The notes under the pieces were generated by a model, which worked only from the letters and a program-made list of their open reading frames with translations, was not told the origin of the DNA and searched no databases. The position numbers and the translations under genes were made by a program. Positions 46,367 to 56,452 of a stretch of 64,000 nucleotides of DNA are shown here, in pieces. This DNA comes from Mucilaginibacter mali. GTDB lineage: Bacteria > Bacteroidota > Bacteroidia > Sphingobacteriales > Sphingobacteriaceae. The stretch spans positions 1,302,001 to 1,366,000 of the forward strand of contig NZ_CP054139.1 of assembly GCF_013283875.1 (NCBI RefSeq), written 5' to 3'. The first letter of the stretch is position 1. Each line of letters opens with the position of its first letter.

Positions 46367-48004
46367 ATGTATAAATCCTTACTGACTATTATTTGCCTGC
46401 TTTTTCCTGTTATAGCTTTTGCCCAAACCCCGGTTGAAAATTACCCGGAAGATCCGGCATCGGTAGAGCATGCGGGTGTGCCAAGGGGCGAGATCATTAA
46501 GGTGACGTTCGAAAACTCGAAGATATACCCCGGCACCTGGCGCGAGTACAGCATTTATGTGCCGGCGCAATACGATCCTGCTAAACCAGCCTGTGTTTGG
46601 GTAAACCAGGACGGTATCCAGTTTAAAGCCCCTACGGTTTTTGATAACCTGATCAATAGTAAGGAGATGCCCGTAACCATCGGCGTGTTTGTTACACCCG
46701 GGCAGGTGCGCGCTGCTGATGAGATGACAGCACTTAACCGTTATAACCGCAGCTTTGAATACGATGGTTTAGGCGATGCCTATGCCTGCTTTATTTTGGA
46801 AGAGATACTGCCCGATGTAGAAAAACATAAAACCAAAGATGGCCGGGCTATACACCTTTCTACTCATGCTAACGACCGTGGCATTGGAGGGAGCAGCAGC
46901 GGCGCTATTGCTGCTTTTAACGCTGCCTGGGAGCGGCCCGATGCCTTTTCGCGGGTGTTTAGCTCTATCGGCACCTACACCGCCTTGCGCGGTGCCGACC
47001 GTGTCCCATCGCTGATCCGTAAATATGAAGCCAAGCCCATCCGGGTGTTTTTACAGGATGGCAGCAACGATCTGAATATCTACGCGGGCGATTGGTTTAA
47101 AGCCAACGAAATGATGGAACGCTCGCTAAAGTTTGCCGGCTACCAGGTGCAGGCTATCTATGGCGAGGGCGGGCATAACGGCAAAATGGCCACGGCCTAC
47201 TTCCCGCAGGCCATGCGTTTTTTATGGAAGGATCATCCGCAACCGGTTACCACATCGCCATCCAAAAACGATATGCTGAAGGCTATTACCATCCCCGGCC
47301 AGGATTGGGAGTTGGTAAGCGACCATTTAGACTTTTTAGGAAAACTGGTAAGCAACGCCAATGGCGAAGTATTTGCCCGCAATGTGGGCTTAAACGAAGG
47401 GGCTGTCAAAATAAGTGCTGATGGCAGGGTGGAGGCAGTAGCCAAAATGCCTAAGTATGATCAGGATATCCGTATCACAGCTAAAAACAGAAGCCAATAC
47501 CGCGTGGCTGCATGGTTTGGGCCATATAATAAATTAGTAGCCAAACTTCCTAATGGAAAAAGCCAGGTAGTGAAGATCAGGTTTAATCCCGGCGCTATGG
47601 CATTAACACCCGATCAATCGCAATTGTATATCGCCGATTTTGCCTCGCATTGGATTTGGTTGTACCGCCTGAACAGCGAGGGTGCCCCTGTAGATGGACA
47701 GCGCTACGGCTGGTTGTACACGCCTGATGATGCAGACGCCGCGCGCACAACGGCCATGCAATGCGATACCGCTGGGCGGGTATATGTGGCTACCAATATG
47801 GGCATACAGGTGCTGGACCAGGTAGGCCGGGTAAATGCTATCTTCCCGCTGCCAGGCCGACAGGTAGAAAGCCTGTGCTTTGGCGGGGCTAATTTTGATA
47901 TGCTGTATGTGCTTTGCCGTGATAAATTATACCGCCGGAAACTGAATACTAAAGGGATAAATAGTTGGGATGCGCTTGTAAAACCTGCTAAACCGAAGCT
48001 ATAA
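46367..48004 (+). CDS. Esterase (CE1-like) fused to SMP-30/NHL-like beta-propeller
   Basis: 545 residues. Signal peptide (to AFAQ), an alpha/beta hydrolase of the Esterase D/enterochelin esterase type (~45-290: GGSSSGAIAAFNAAW nucleophile elbow with Ser; EGGHNG probable catalytic His), then a gluconolactonase-like propeller (~330-530: GAMALTPDQSQLYIAD, DTAGRVYVATNMGIQVLD). Suggests an exported enzyme acting on acylated or lactonised sugars. A possible two-step enzyme; inference. Confidence 0.85.
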   Translation: MYKSLLTIICLLFPVIAFAQTPVENYPEDPASVEHAGVPRGEIIKVTFENSKIYPGTWREYSIYVPAQYDPAKPACVWVNQDGIQFKAPTVFDNLINSKEMPVTIGVFVTPGQVRAADEMTALNRYNRSFEYDGLGDAYACFILEEILPDVEKHKTKDGRAIHLSTHANDRGIGGSSSGAIAAFNAAWERPDAFSRVFSSIGTYTALRGADRVPSLIRKYEAKPIRVFLQDGSNDLNIYAGDWFKANEMMERSLKFAGYQVQAIYGEGGHNGKMATAYFPQAMRFLWKDHPQPVTTSPSKNDMLKAITIPGQDWELVSDHLDFLGKLVSNANGEVFARNVGLNEGAVKISADGRVEAVAKMPKYDQDIRITAKNRSQYRVAAWFGPYNKLVAKLPNGKSQVVKIRFNPGAMALTPDQSQLYIADFASHWIWLYRLNSEGAPVDGQRYGWLYTPDDADAARTTAMQCDTAGRVYVATNMGIQVLDQVGRVNAIFPLPGRQVESLCFGGANFDMLYVLCRDKLYRRKLNTKGINSWDALVKPAKPKL

Positions 48005-48208
48005 CTTGCATGCCCCGGAGCAGGACTACCTGTAGAAAATGCATATGGAAGTTTAACTATTATCCCCTGCTATCGCAATGGGTAGTAGTACAATATGATC
48101 GATAACACTTCTTACCCCGGGCATGCTTTATTAAAATATAGTGGCAATTTAATTTTATTCTATATAGTTTTATGTATTCCGATAGATCAATCCAGATCTA
48201 CCTTAGAC

Positions 48209-48904
48209 ATGAGACAGTTAGCGTTTTTGTTTTTTTTAATTTGTGGTGTTTTCTCAGTATCCCTTTCATGGTGCCATGCTCAAGTTAAGGTTGATTGCTG
48301 TGGTGTAAAAATGGTCATTCCTAAATTTAACGCGACATCTGTTGAATCTTCGAAGAGTGGAGGTTTCATCAGGCAGCATGTGCTCCCTTCGATAGATCGT
48401 TCAAGCGCGCAGTTAGAGATCCGTGTGAGCCATGTTCGTTACCAGCGTCCTGCGGATGCTGATATGTTGACCATTCGGTGCGAGGGAGGGAAATTTATTG
48501 TTACCCGCTATCTCATGATGCCCACTATCCAAAAAAGCCTTCCCGATTCGCAATTTCATAACCTGGGGCCTTATCGTGATGATCCCTCGTTGAACATTTT
48601 TTTGTTCAGGGAGAACATAAATGTAGACCCTGAAAAATTCGATTGGAATAACTTTTTTAAGCAGTTAATAACAAATCATTTTTTCGATCTCTGCTCTGGC
48701 CCTACAATTCAGGCGTTAGTTGCTAAGAAGTATTCCGGTATATCCCTTCAGCGGACCGGTGTGATAAATGTAGATTTAAAAGTTAAAGATCACTGTCGAA
48801 GTTTTCAGTTCGACGGTTATTACGATACCATGCAACCAGATGTAAAAGAATACAATTATTACAGAAAGGTACTTCAACTTATAGGCCAATTGCAATCATT
48901 ATGA
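48209..48904 (+). CDS. Exported protein of unknown function
   Basis: 231 residues from ATG 48209; signal peptide MRQLAFLFFLICGVFSVSLS. Several Cys, soluble. AT-rich versus its neighbours. No recognisable family. Codons upstream to 48095 are also open but hold no signal-like start. Confidence 0.6.
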   Translation: MRQLAFLFFLICGVFSVSLSWCHAQVKVDCCGVKMVIPKFNATSVESSKSGGFIRQHVLPSIDRSSAQLEIRVSHVRYQRPADADMLTIRCEGGKFIVTRYLMMPTIQKSLPDSQFHNLGPYRDDPSLNIFLFRENINVDPEKFDWNNFFKQLITNHFFDLCSGPTIQALVAKKYSGISLQRTGVINVDLKVKDHCRSFQFDGYYDTMQPDVKEYNYYRKVLQLIGQLQSL

Positions 48905-48999
48905 TTGCGTTTATCCATTAACCTATATTACCCCTATAAACAGGTAGCCCCCTTCGGGGAGATAGTCTCATTAAGAAATTGAAACGGTATCGAAAATAG

Positions 49000-49641
49000 C
49001 TAACCCAATACCGTCTCCCGTAACTCGCGCGAGATCTGATCGGTGATCTCCATAATATCACCCGCAACCTGGGTGTTATTGCTGATCACTTTGGTGCAAA
49101 CATCCCGGTAGGGCAGCAGATATTCTTTGTACGATGGCACTACGTGGTTATGCCATTTATACATCACATCATCGTGCGAGTAGCCGCGCTCCAGCAGGTC
49201 GCGTTTCAGGCGGCGCTGCAGGGCTACGTCTTCTTCGGCATCAATAAATACCTTCATATCCAGCAGGGCGGCAATCTCGGTAAAGTGCATAATAAACAGG
49301 CCCTCTACAATAATAATGGGGGCTGGCTTTATCTCTAATACTTTTGGAACCGCGTTCGGGTTGTTAAAGGTGTACTCGTGCTTAATAACGGTTTCGCCGT
49401 TGATCAGGCTGCTGATATCCTTAAAAAAGTGCTCACGGTCTATGGTCGATGGCAGGTCGAAGTTATATAGCTTATTTTCCTCGGGCGTCATGTTGTGGGC
49501 CACAGGGATATAGTAATCGTCCTGAGATACCAGGCACACCTCATCGGCACTAAAATGCGCGAGGAAACAATTTAAAAAGAAGGTTTTACCGGAACCGCTG
49601 CCACCGGCAACCCCGATAATGTAAGGCTTATTGTTGGTCAT
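49000..49641 (-). CDS. udk: Uridine kinase
   Basis: 213 residues. P-loop GVAGGSGSGKTFFLN, QDDYYIPV and IIVEGLFIMHF are uridine kinase signatures. Phosphorylates uridine and cytidine for salvage. ATG 49641 lies inside the end of the LysM gene (14-base overlap); the operon reads DUF4905-LysM-udk. Confidence 0.94.
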   Translation of the reverse strand: MTNNKPYIIGVAGGSGSGKTFFLNCFLAHFSADEVCLVSQDDYYIPVAHNMTPEENKLYNFDLPSTIDREHFFKDISSLINGETVIKHEYTFNNPNAVPKVLEIKPAPIIIVEGLFIMHFTEIAALLDMKVFIDAEEDVALQRRLKRDLLERGYSHDDVMYKWHNHVVPSYKEYLLPYRDVCTKVISNNTQVAGDIMEITDQISRELRETVLG

Positions 49642-50839
49642 TTGGTACGCCGTAGCTAATATCAACACGGAAACGTTTATCAACCGCGCCGATCATATCG
49701 GCAACATTTTTGGTAACTACTACTATTACGTCTTTGTTGTTTTCGTTATCGGCAAAACGACCGGCAACCTTGGCAAACACACTGCGGCCGGTCATCAGGT
49801 TGGTGATCTTCATCACGGTACCGATAGGGGCGGTACGGTGCAATACCAGCTGCTTTTTAGGGTCGAAGCTTGGATCGTCCATCCAGGTGGCCGGGCCTTT
49901 TTCGTCCTTTAAGAACAGGCCGTAACGGTTAGCCGGGATATGGCGGTCAAGACTATCGGCAATGCCGGCGACGTTTGTGGTATCGCGTTTGGCAATCACT
50001 ACATCCTGCGGTTTTGGTTTAACAGGCTCTGGTGCAGGCGGCATACCGCTGCGCACTACCAGTATCTGGTTGGGCTGCAGGTTATTATTAGGCAGTTTAT
50101 TCAGCGCGATGATATCCTCTACCGATGTGCCGAAGCGCTTGGCTATGGTAAACAAGGTTTCACCTGCCGATACTTTGTATTGCTGCGTATTGCGGGTGTC
50201 AACAGGGGCATTTTGCACAGGCTGGTTTGTATTAACCTGCGTTTGTGCTACTGTTTGCTGCGGCTGGCTAACCGGTGGTTGCACCACTGGTTTGGTTTGC
50301 TGCGTAACCGGAGGGGCTTGTACGGCTGGTTTGTTTTCGGCTACGGCTTCCTTTTCAGGCGTTTTGGCAGCGGCATTCGCAACTGTCCTGATCTGCAATG
50401 TTTCTCCCGGTGTCAGTACATCCGATTTTAAGTTGTTGGTTGCTTTTATATCATCAACTGTAGTGCCGAAGCGTTTGGCTATGGAATATAATGTTTCGCC
50501 CGGCGCTACGCGGAATTGCTGCATGGTATATTTTACTTCCGGCTTTTTTTCGGCTATAGCTGGTTTCGCGGTGTTTTGGGCAAATGGCATGTCGGTTGGC
50601 ACCTTCATTACCATACCCGGTTGTAACACTACGTTATTGTTAAATTGGATCACATCGCCTACTTTGGCATGATAACGCTGGCTAATACCATAATAGGTTT
50701 CTTTAGGGCCAACTTTATAAAGAATTACTTTTTTACCATTCAAATTCTCAACACCCACCGAATCGACTACGTTTTTTGCTAATATGCTGCCGGCTGACAG
50801 TAACAGGGGAAATATGATTACTAATAATTTAAACCTCAT
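49628..50839 (-). CDS. LysM protein with double-psi beta-barrel C-terminus
   Basis: 403 residues. Signal peptide (to ILAK), three LysM repeats (~30-85, ~108-160, ~215-265: YKVSAGETLFTIAKRFGTS), Pro/Gln-rich linkers and a C-terminal RlpA-like DPBB (HRTAPIGTVMKITNLMTGRS). Binds and maybe cleaves or remodels peptidoglycan. Second gene of the DUF4905-LysM-udk operon. Confidence 0.9.
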   Translation of the reverse strand: MRFKLLVIIFPLLLSAGSILAKNVVDSVGVENLNGKKVILYKVGPKETYYGISQRYHAKVGDVIQFNNNVVLQPGMVMKVPTDMPFAQNTAKPAIAEKKPEVKYTMQQFRVAPGETLYSIAKRFGTTVDDIKATNNLKSDVLTPGETLQIRTVANAAAKTPEKEAVAENKPAVQAPPVTQQTKPVVQPPVSQPQQTVAQTQVNTNQPVQNAPVDTRNTQQYKVSAGETLFTIAKRFGTSVEDIIALNKLPNNNLQPNQILVVRSGMPPAPEPVKPKPQDVVIAKRDTTNVAGIADSLDRHIPANRYGLFLKDEKGPATWMDDPSFDPKKQLVLHRTAPIGTVMKITNLMTGRSVFAKVAGRFADNENNKDVIVVVTKNVADMIGAVDKRFRVDISYGVPNDQQ

Positions 50840-50852
50840 ATTGTTTACTTGT

Positions 50853-51614
50853 TCAGTTTCCTAAGTTAATCACCATTAATTCACCTTTATTTTTCAGATA
50901 AATTAAATAGTGCTTGTGTAATACAAACGCCTCGGGCTGCAATTTTTGTATGCCGGTGTGCAATAAATCGGTAAATACCTGTTGCCCACCTTTAAAAATA
51001 TACAGCGCCTGGCTTAATGTATTATTTTTTAGCGCGTGCAAAGATACAATTCTGTACCAGTTATACCACAGTTGATGTACGATATTTCCGTAAGGTTTTT
51101 CGGGAAGGGCACTCTCCATACTATCGGCACTTAGCATATCAGGCAAAACAATATCATTGGCAACATCCTGGCTAACTGACGGCTGATAGCTGCCCAATGT
51201 TGCACCGGTGGTGATATCGATAGTAAATAATTTACGTGGTTGTATGCGGGTATCAAAAACAACAGGTCCGGCGGTGCTTAGGTGATCGAATGTTAAATTG
51301 TAGTTGCTCCACAGCGCTTGCCCGGTTTGCGCATCGATTGCGATGATGGCTTTATGCGTAGGGCTGCCCGGCGACGCGTAATGGTGCAATAGCAAAACGC
51401 CGTTGTATGCCGCTTCCATGCCGGTTAGCCAGCGTTCGCCGGTTGTCAGTCCTGAAAAATTTACCTTGCCCGATGACAAACTGACCGATGTAAAACCGAC
51501 CTGCTTTTCGCCTTCGTTACGCACTTCGGCAAAAAGCGTATCCGTCAGTGGGTCAATCTCCATGCGCCATACTATGCCGGCGGTTTGATGCGAAATATGA
51601 GGCGTTAAAATCAT
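50853..51614 (-). CDS. DUF4905-like cytosolic protein
   Basis: 253 residues, no signal peptide; beta-propeller-like strands (GQALWSNYNLTFDHL). I assign DUF4905 from memory of Bacteroidota neighbours; function unknown. First gene of the operon with the LysM protein (13-base gap). Confidence 0.6.
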   Translation of the reverse strand: MILTPHISHQTAGIVWRMEIDPLTDTLFAEVRNEGEKQVGFTSVSLSSGKVNFSGLTTGERWLTGMEAAYNGVLLLHHYASPGSPTHKAIIAIDAQTGQALWSNYNLTFDHLSTAGPVVFDTRIQPRKLFTIDITTGATLGSYQPSVSQDVANDIVLPDMLSADSMESALPEKPYGNIVHQLWYNWYRIVSLHALKNNTLSQALYIFKGGQQVFTDLLHTGIQKLQPEAFVLHKHYLIYLKNKGELMVINLGN

Positions 51615-51722
51615 TTTAATTTACAAATATGGTATATTTAGACTGAAGTATGACAGTGCGCACCGAACATAGCACGGTTATTGAGTGTTTACCGGCATAT
51701 CACATACATCAACATAAATACT

Positions 51723-52202
51723 ATGAACGCAAAAGAAATCAGCCTGACAGAGAAAAAAGTAAAACCTGTTGTAGATCACCTGAACGATCTGCTGGCCAAC
51801 TATCACATCCATTACCAAAAATTACGCGGCTGCCATTGGAATGTTAAGGGCAAAAGCTTCTTTACCCTGCACCTTAAGTTTGAAGAATTGTACACCGCCG
51901 CCCTGACCACCATCGACGAACTGGCCGAACGCATACTGACCTTAGGCAAGGCCCCATACAGTACCTTCGACGATTACATTAAAACATCTACGCTGAAGGA
52001 AGTTGACACCATCGGCATGAAGGATACCCACATGGTAAAGGCCCTGGTTACCGATATGGCCACCCTGATAGAAATGGAACGCGAGCTACTGGAAATTACC
52101 GCCGATGCCGGGGATGACGGCACCAACGATATGATCAACCGCTTTATGCAGTTTAAGGAAAAGAACACCTGGATGCTGCGCTCGTTTATTGATGAGGATT
52201 GA
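51723..52202 (+). CDS. dps: Dps-family DNA-protecting ferritin
   Basis: 159 residues from ATG 51723. Ferroxidase residues in RGCHWNVKGKSFFTLHLKFEELY and the DELAERILTLG helix are typical. Oxidises and stores Fe2+, protects DNA in starvation and oxidative stress. ATG 51723 preferred; upstream in-frame ATG lacks family residues. Confidence 0.95.
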   Translation: MNAKEISLTEKKVKPVVDHLNDLLANYHIHYQKLRGCHWNVKGKSFFTLHLKFEELYTAALTTIDELAERILTLGKAPYSTFDDYIKTSTLKEVDTIGMKDTHMVKALVTDMATLIEMERELLEITADAGDDGTNDMINRFMQFKEKNTWMLRSFIDED

Positions 52203-52205
52203 GAT

Positions 52206-52366
52206 CAAAGTCCGAAAGTCGGAAAGACCGAAAGTCCGGAAGGTGCATGCCTCGATATGCTTCAATGACATATCGTAATAAAAGCAAAAAAGCGGTGGCA
52301 TGCCACCGCTTTTTTGCTTTTATGTATCTTCCGGACTTTCAGTCTTTTCCGACTTTCGGACTGGTT
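52206..52366. repeat. AGTCCGAAAGTCGG-word inverted repeat around a terminator
   Basis: Left copy 52206-52242 and right copy 52327-52362 are complementary over ~33 bases with one indel and one mismatch. They enclose a perfect 42-bp palindrome. Same words as at 42855 and 43952. Confidence 0.85.
52280..52321. terminator. Bidirectional terminator between dps and FadL-like gene
   Basis: 42-bp perfect palindrome (half AAAAGCAAAAAAGCGGTGG CA), with A and T runs at both sides. Confidence 0.92.
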
Positions 52367-52368
52367 CG

Positions 52369-53865
52369 TTAGAACCTGAATCCCACCGTTACATAAACGT
52401 TATCGTTAGTTTTATTTAACAGGGCCGATGGGCTGCCGGTGCCAATTTCGTAAGGGAAAACATTTTGGTTACCGGTAATATGGCTGTAGGTAAAATCGAT
52501 ATAGTAATCGCTGTTACGATAGCCGATACCGCCGCTGGTAGTATTGATATTGCTGCCGTTGTTTTTAAGCGGGGTGCCTTGTATGCCGTAACCGCCGCGC
52601 AGAAACACTGAACTGCTTAACCTTGCTTCGGCGCCGAAGTGCGCATTAACTGCCGATTGGTAAAGCGTTTTGATATCATTATTATCACCACTTGAACTAT
52701 AGTCGCCGCTTAGGCTGGCTGATGAATAATCAACATATTCCACATCGCCGGTAATAAAACCGTACTGCTTAAAGAAGATGGCCATACCGCCCGCCGCCCT
52801 GAATGGGGTAGACAGTTTGTAGCTGAACGGGTAATTGGCAGGTCCGCCTTGGGGGGCGTTGTTGTTATTCAGTTTAGTGCGCAGGTTCTCGTTATAATTA
52901 TCATCAATGTTGTACCAGGTAGGGGTGGTGATCACAGCGCCTAAACGCAGCATATCGGTAGGTTTAAATATAAAGCCGGCCTTTAAATTAAACCCGGTCC
53001 CCTTGGTTTGCTGATCCTGGCTATAGGTGGTAGTGTAGGGTTGATTGGCAGTTACAATAGGAGGGCCAACAGCAGTAATTACAGATGCAATGCCGCTTTC
53101 GGTAAAAGTGGTGTTGGTGTTATAACGTAAATTAGTGATACCGATGCCAAAGCCAGCGTAAAACTGGTTGCTGTAATTAGCGCCCATGGATAAACTTAGC
53201 TCCGATTGTCCGCCGGTGCGTATAGCGCTGCTTTGCTGCGCGAAGCCGTTGGGGTTGATATTGCTTGCCGTAGCGTTTGATTTATAAGTGCTCCCGGTAC
53301 CGGCCGCGTACGAGTCGATCAGGTTTTGTTGATACGCCCAGTCGCCTAACGATCCACTGGCCAGGCCGTTGCTATTGGCATCTTTTGCAAAATAGTCGGT
53401 AACACTGTTGGTTTTATTGGTGCCGCCGTAGTTGATATCCTCGTAATAGTTATTGGTGCGGTTATAGGATATACCAAAGTTAAGGCTTAGCCAGCCCTTG
53501 GTTTTATCGGCGCCCTTCGGCGTGTTCAGGCGCGAATAGAATACGGCAGCCACATTGTTAAAATTGATACTGCTTTTAGAGGTATTGCTTTCCTGTCCCT
53601 GGTAGGTGGCCTTAACCTTCGAGCCGTCGAACTCGGGGGTGAAACTAAACTCCGACCGGGTGAAAAAACCGATACCTGCCGGGTTACCGCCTATCGAACT
53701 TAGGTCGCCACCGATGGCTGTACCGGCATTGCCGATAGCCTTAATGCGTGATGTAGAGCCTGTTTGAAAGGTAGAATACCTGATGGCATCCTGCGAATAT
53801 TGGGCAAACCCCATCCTGGCGGCCCCTACTATAAGGGCTGCTGTTAGTAAATATTTAGGTTTCAT
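52369..53865 (-). CDS. OmpP1/FadL-family outer-membrane porin
   Basis: 498 residues. Signal peptide (ends near GFAQ), RIKAIGNAGTAIGGDLSSIGGNPAGIGFF is the family N-terminus, beta-strands to a C-terminal aromatic VTVGFRF. Likely transports hydrophobic compounds across the outer membrane. Confidence 0.92.
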   Translation of the reverse strand: MKPKYLLTAALIVGAARMGFAQYSQDAIRYSTFQTGSTSRIKAIGNAGTAIGGDLSSIGGNPAGIGFFTRSEFSFTPEFDGSKVKATYQGQESNTSKSSINFNNVAAVFYSRLNTPKGADKTKGWLSLNFGISYNRTNNYYEDINYGGTNKTNSVTDYFAKDANSNGLASGSLGDWAYQQNLIDSYAAGTGSTYKSNATASNINPNGFAQQSSAIRTGGQSELSLSMGANYSNQFYAGFGIGITNLRYNTNTTFTESGIASVITAVGPPIVTANQPYTTTYSQDQQTKGTGFNLKAGFIFKPTDMLRLGAVITTPTWYNIDDNYNENLRTKLNNNNAPQGGPANYPFSYKLSTPFRAAGGMAIFFKQYGFITGDVEYVDYSSASLSGDYSSSGDNNDIKTLYQSAVNAHFGAEARLSSSVFLRGGYGIQGTPLKNNGSNINTTSGGIGYRNSDYYIDFTYSHITGNQNVFPYEIGTGSPSALLNKTNDNVYVTVGFRF

Positions 53866-53904
53866 AGATATGCTGAAAATGCGCGATAAATAATTGGTGA
53901 TTGA

Positions 53905-54795
53905 CTATGGCCTTACCGGACGGGCACCGCCGCCGCCTCCACCGCCTGATGAACTGCTGCTGCCACCACCGCTGTTACCCGAGCTTGATGGCGGAGGTGA
54001 ATAAGTTTGTGTTTGCTGCGGTGTATAAACAGGGCGCGTATTTTGCGTTTGCGTATTGCTATCGCCACCGCGCACCGGCCTGCTGCCATTATTTGTATAA
54101 GCGCCATTGCTGTTTACAGCCTGGCGGCCATTGCCATTAACGGTAGGACGGCCCGGGTAGTTTGAGTTCATTGGATAGTTGCCGTTGTAACCGATATTGC
54201 CTGTAGAACGGTTAACCATGGCATTGCCTGGCGAGCCTGAACCACGATATGGCCTTGCTACGTTTCTGCTGGCCGAATAGGTGCCCCAGAAACCACCGCC
54301 ACCGCCGTAACCATAACCGGTGCCAAAGTAGTTGTAACCATAGTATGGATTATAGCCGTAACCATAGTAACCACCATAACCAAACGGCGAATAAAACGGA
54401 TTGTAGCCATAATAACCGCCATAGTAGCCGTAGCCCAGGCCAAAGCCTAAACCTAAATTCCAGCTGCTGTAGGGGCTGTAGTATGAGTAGGGGGAGTATC
54501 CGTAATAAATATCGTTGTAATAGCTAAACGGCGAGAAGTAGCCAAAACGGTTAATGCGCGATGCATAGCTATCGTAAAAATAGTAATCGTCGTCGTTATA
54601 GTTATTGTAGCGGTTTTGCTGTGTGGTAACGGGCTGGGTCGACGCCACGTATTGAACCTCATCACCGGCTTTAGCGTTCGAAAAGTAAACGTCGTCATCC
54701 TTGTCCTTTAGGTTGGATGCGAGTTGTGTGGTAGAGCAGGAACCCAGGGCTAACGCACTGATCAGTATCATTCCTTTTATAATGTTCCGTTTCAT
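53905..54795 (-). CDS. Tyr/Gly-rich lipoprotein
   Basis: 296 residues. Lipobox ALGSC (Cys20). Residues ~70-175 are mainly Tyr, Gly, Phe and Ser (YYGYSPYSYYSPYSSW); residues 180-296 are Asn/Gly/Ser/Pro-rich with a Gly run. Low complexity; surface adhesin or structural protein possible. I know no function. A -7 box TACTTTTG is at 54857-54864. Confidence 0.75.
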   Translation of the reverse strand: MKRNIIKGMILISALALGSCSTTQLASNLKDKDDDVYFSNAKAGDEVQYVASTQPVTTQQNRYNNYNDDDYYFYDSYASRINRFGYFSPFSYYNDIYYGYSPYSYYSPYSSWNLGLGFGLGYGYYGGYYGYNPFYSPFGYGGYYGYGYNPYYGYNYFGTGYGYGGGGGFWGTYSASRNVARPYRGSGSPGNAMVNRSTGNIGYNGNYPMNSNYPGRPTVNGNGRQAVNSNGAYTNNGSRPVRGGDSNTQTQNTRPVYTPQQTQTYSPPPSSSGNSGGGSSSSSGGGGGGGARPVRP

Positions 54796-54856
54796 TGTTG
54801 ATTTGTGATTTTAATAATCTTTAAATTTATAAATTTGGCCGCTATAGTACGTAATA

Positions 54857-54864
54857 CAAAAGTA
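54857..54864 (-). promoter_or_regulatory. -7 box TACTTTTG of the Tyr/Gly-rich lipoprotein
   Basis: TAnnTTTG match on the minus strand, 61 bases before the start codon. Confidence 0.55.
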
Positions 54865-54978
54865 AAAATTAAATAGGTTAATCAGGTTGAATTGGGTGGG
54901 GTATTTATAATTAAGACACCGCTCGCTGATAAAGGTTTAACACTATCTTAACAAAAATAAAAAAATAATAAAGCTGAA

Positions 54979-56451
54979 ATGAGTAAAGGCATCGTAAGTA
55001 AAGAAGAAGACTATTCTGCATGGTATAACGACCTGGTTATCAAGGCCGATCTGGCCGAATACGCGCCGGTGAAAGGTTGTATGATCATTAAGCCTTATGG
55101 ATATTCCATTTGGGAAAAAATGCAGGCCGTATTAGATGGCATGTTTAAGGAAACCGGCCACGTGAATGCCTATTTCCCGTTGTTTATCCCCAAATCATTC
55201 TTCAGTAAAGAGGCCAGCCACGTTGATGGTTTTGCCAAGGAGTGCGCGGTTGTGACCCATTACCGCCTTAAAAATGACGGCAACGGCAATATTATTGTTG
55301 ATGAGGAAGCCAAGCTGGAGGAGGAACTGATCGTTCGTCCGACATCTGAAACCATTATTTGGAATACCTATAAGGGCTGGATCCAATCGTACCGCGACCT
55401 GCCGATACTTTGTAACCAATGGGCCAACGTGGTGCGCTGGGAAATGCGTACCCGTATGTTTTTACGCACCACCGAGTTTTTATGGCAAGAGGGGCACACC
55501 GCCCACGCTACCGCTGAAGAAGCCATTGCCGAAACCGAGCAAATGCTTGAGGTATATGCCGATTTTGCCGAAAACTGGCTGGCACTACCGGTAGTAAAAG
55601 GCCGCAAAACTCCTAACGAACGCTTCGCCGGCGCGCTGGATACCTATTGCATCGAAGCGCTGATGCAAGACGGTAAGGCCCTGCAGGCCGGTACATCACA
55701 CTTTTTGGGCCAGAACTTCGCTAAGGCCTTTGATGTGAAGTTCACCAATAAGGAAAACGTGCAGGATTTTGTTTGGGCTACTTCATGGGGCGTATCCACC
55801 CGTATGATCGGCGCGCTGATCATGGCGCACTCTGATGATGCCGGTTTAGTGCTTCCACCAAAACTGGCCCCTATACAGGTAGTTGTAGTGCCGATCTACA
55901 AGCACCAGGAAGAGCTGGATAACATCAGCGAGTATGTAAAAAGCCTGAGCAAGGAGTTAAAAGCCAAAGGTATTTCTGTTAAGTTTGATAACCGCGACAC
56001 TCATCGTCCGGGCGCTAAGTTTGCCGAGTACGAGTTAAAGGGCGTTCCACTGCGTGTGGCCATCGGCAGTCGGGATATGCAGAACGGAACGGTAGAACTG
56101 GCCCGTCGCGATACCAAAACCAAGGAGACCACCGCGCAGGAAGGCTTGGCTGATACCATCGAACGCTTACTGGAAGAGATCCAGCAGAATATCTACCAAA
56201 AGGCATTAAACTTCCGTGTAGAGAATACTACCGAGGTAGATACTTACGATGATTTTAAGCGTATCCTCGACGAGAAGCCAGGCTTCGTATCAGCCCATTG
56301 GGACGGCACGCCGGAAACCGAGCAAAAAATAAAAGATGAAACTAAGGCAACAATCCGTTGCATACCTTTGAACAACAAGCAGGAAGAAGGTAAGTGTATA
56401 TTGACAGGTAAGCCAAGTACACAACGCGTCCTTTTTGCAAGAGCATATTAA
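54979..56451 (+). CDS. proS: Prolyl-tRNA synthetase, archaeal/eukaryotic-type (ProS type 3)
   Basis: 490 residues, no INS editing domain. Class II motifs: [13 protein letters not shown] (motif 2 region), [17 protein letters not shown] and [22 protein letters not shown] (motif 3). Attaches Pro to tRNA-Pro. Stop codon is followed two bases later by the left arm of the S23 cassette. Confidence 0.97.
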   Translation: MSKGIVSKEEDYSAWYNDLVIKADLAEYAPVKGCMIIKPYGYSIWEKMQAVLDGMFKETGHVNAYFPLFIPKSFFSKEASHVDGFAKECAVVTHYRLKNDGNGNIIVDEEAKLEEELIVRPTSETIIWNTYKGWIQSYRDLPILCNQWANVVRWEMRTRMFLRTTEFLWQEGHTAHATAEEAIAETEQMLEVYADFAENWLALPVVKGRKTPNERFAGALDTYCIEALMQDGKALQAGTSHFLGQNFAKAFDVKFTNKENVQDFVWATSWGVSTRMIGALIMAHSDDAGLVLPPKLAPIQVVVVPIYKHQEELDNISEYVKSLSKELKAKGISVKFDNRDTHRPGAKFAEYELKGVPLRVAIGSRDMQNGTVELARRDTKTKETTAQEGLADTIERLLEEIQQNIYQKALNFRVENTTEVDTYDDFKRILDEKPGFVSAHWDGTPETEQKIKDETKATIRCIPLNNKQEEGKCILTGKPSTQRVLFARAY

Positions 56452-56452
56452 G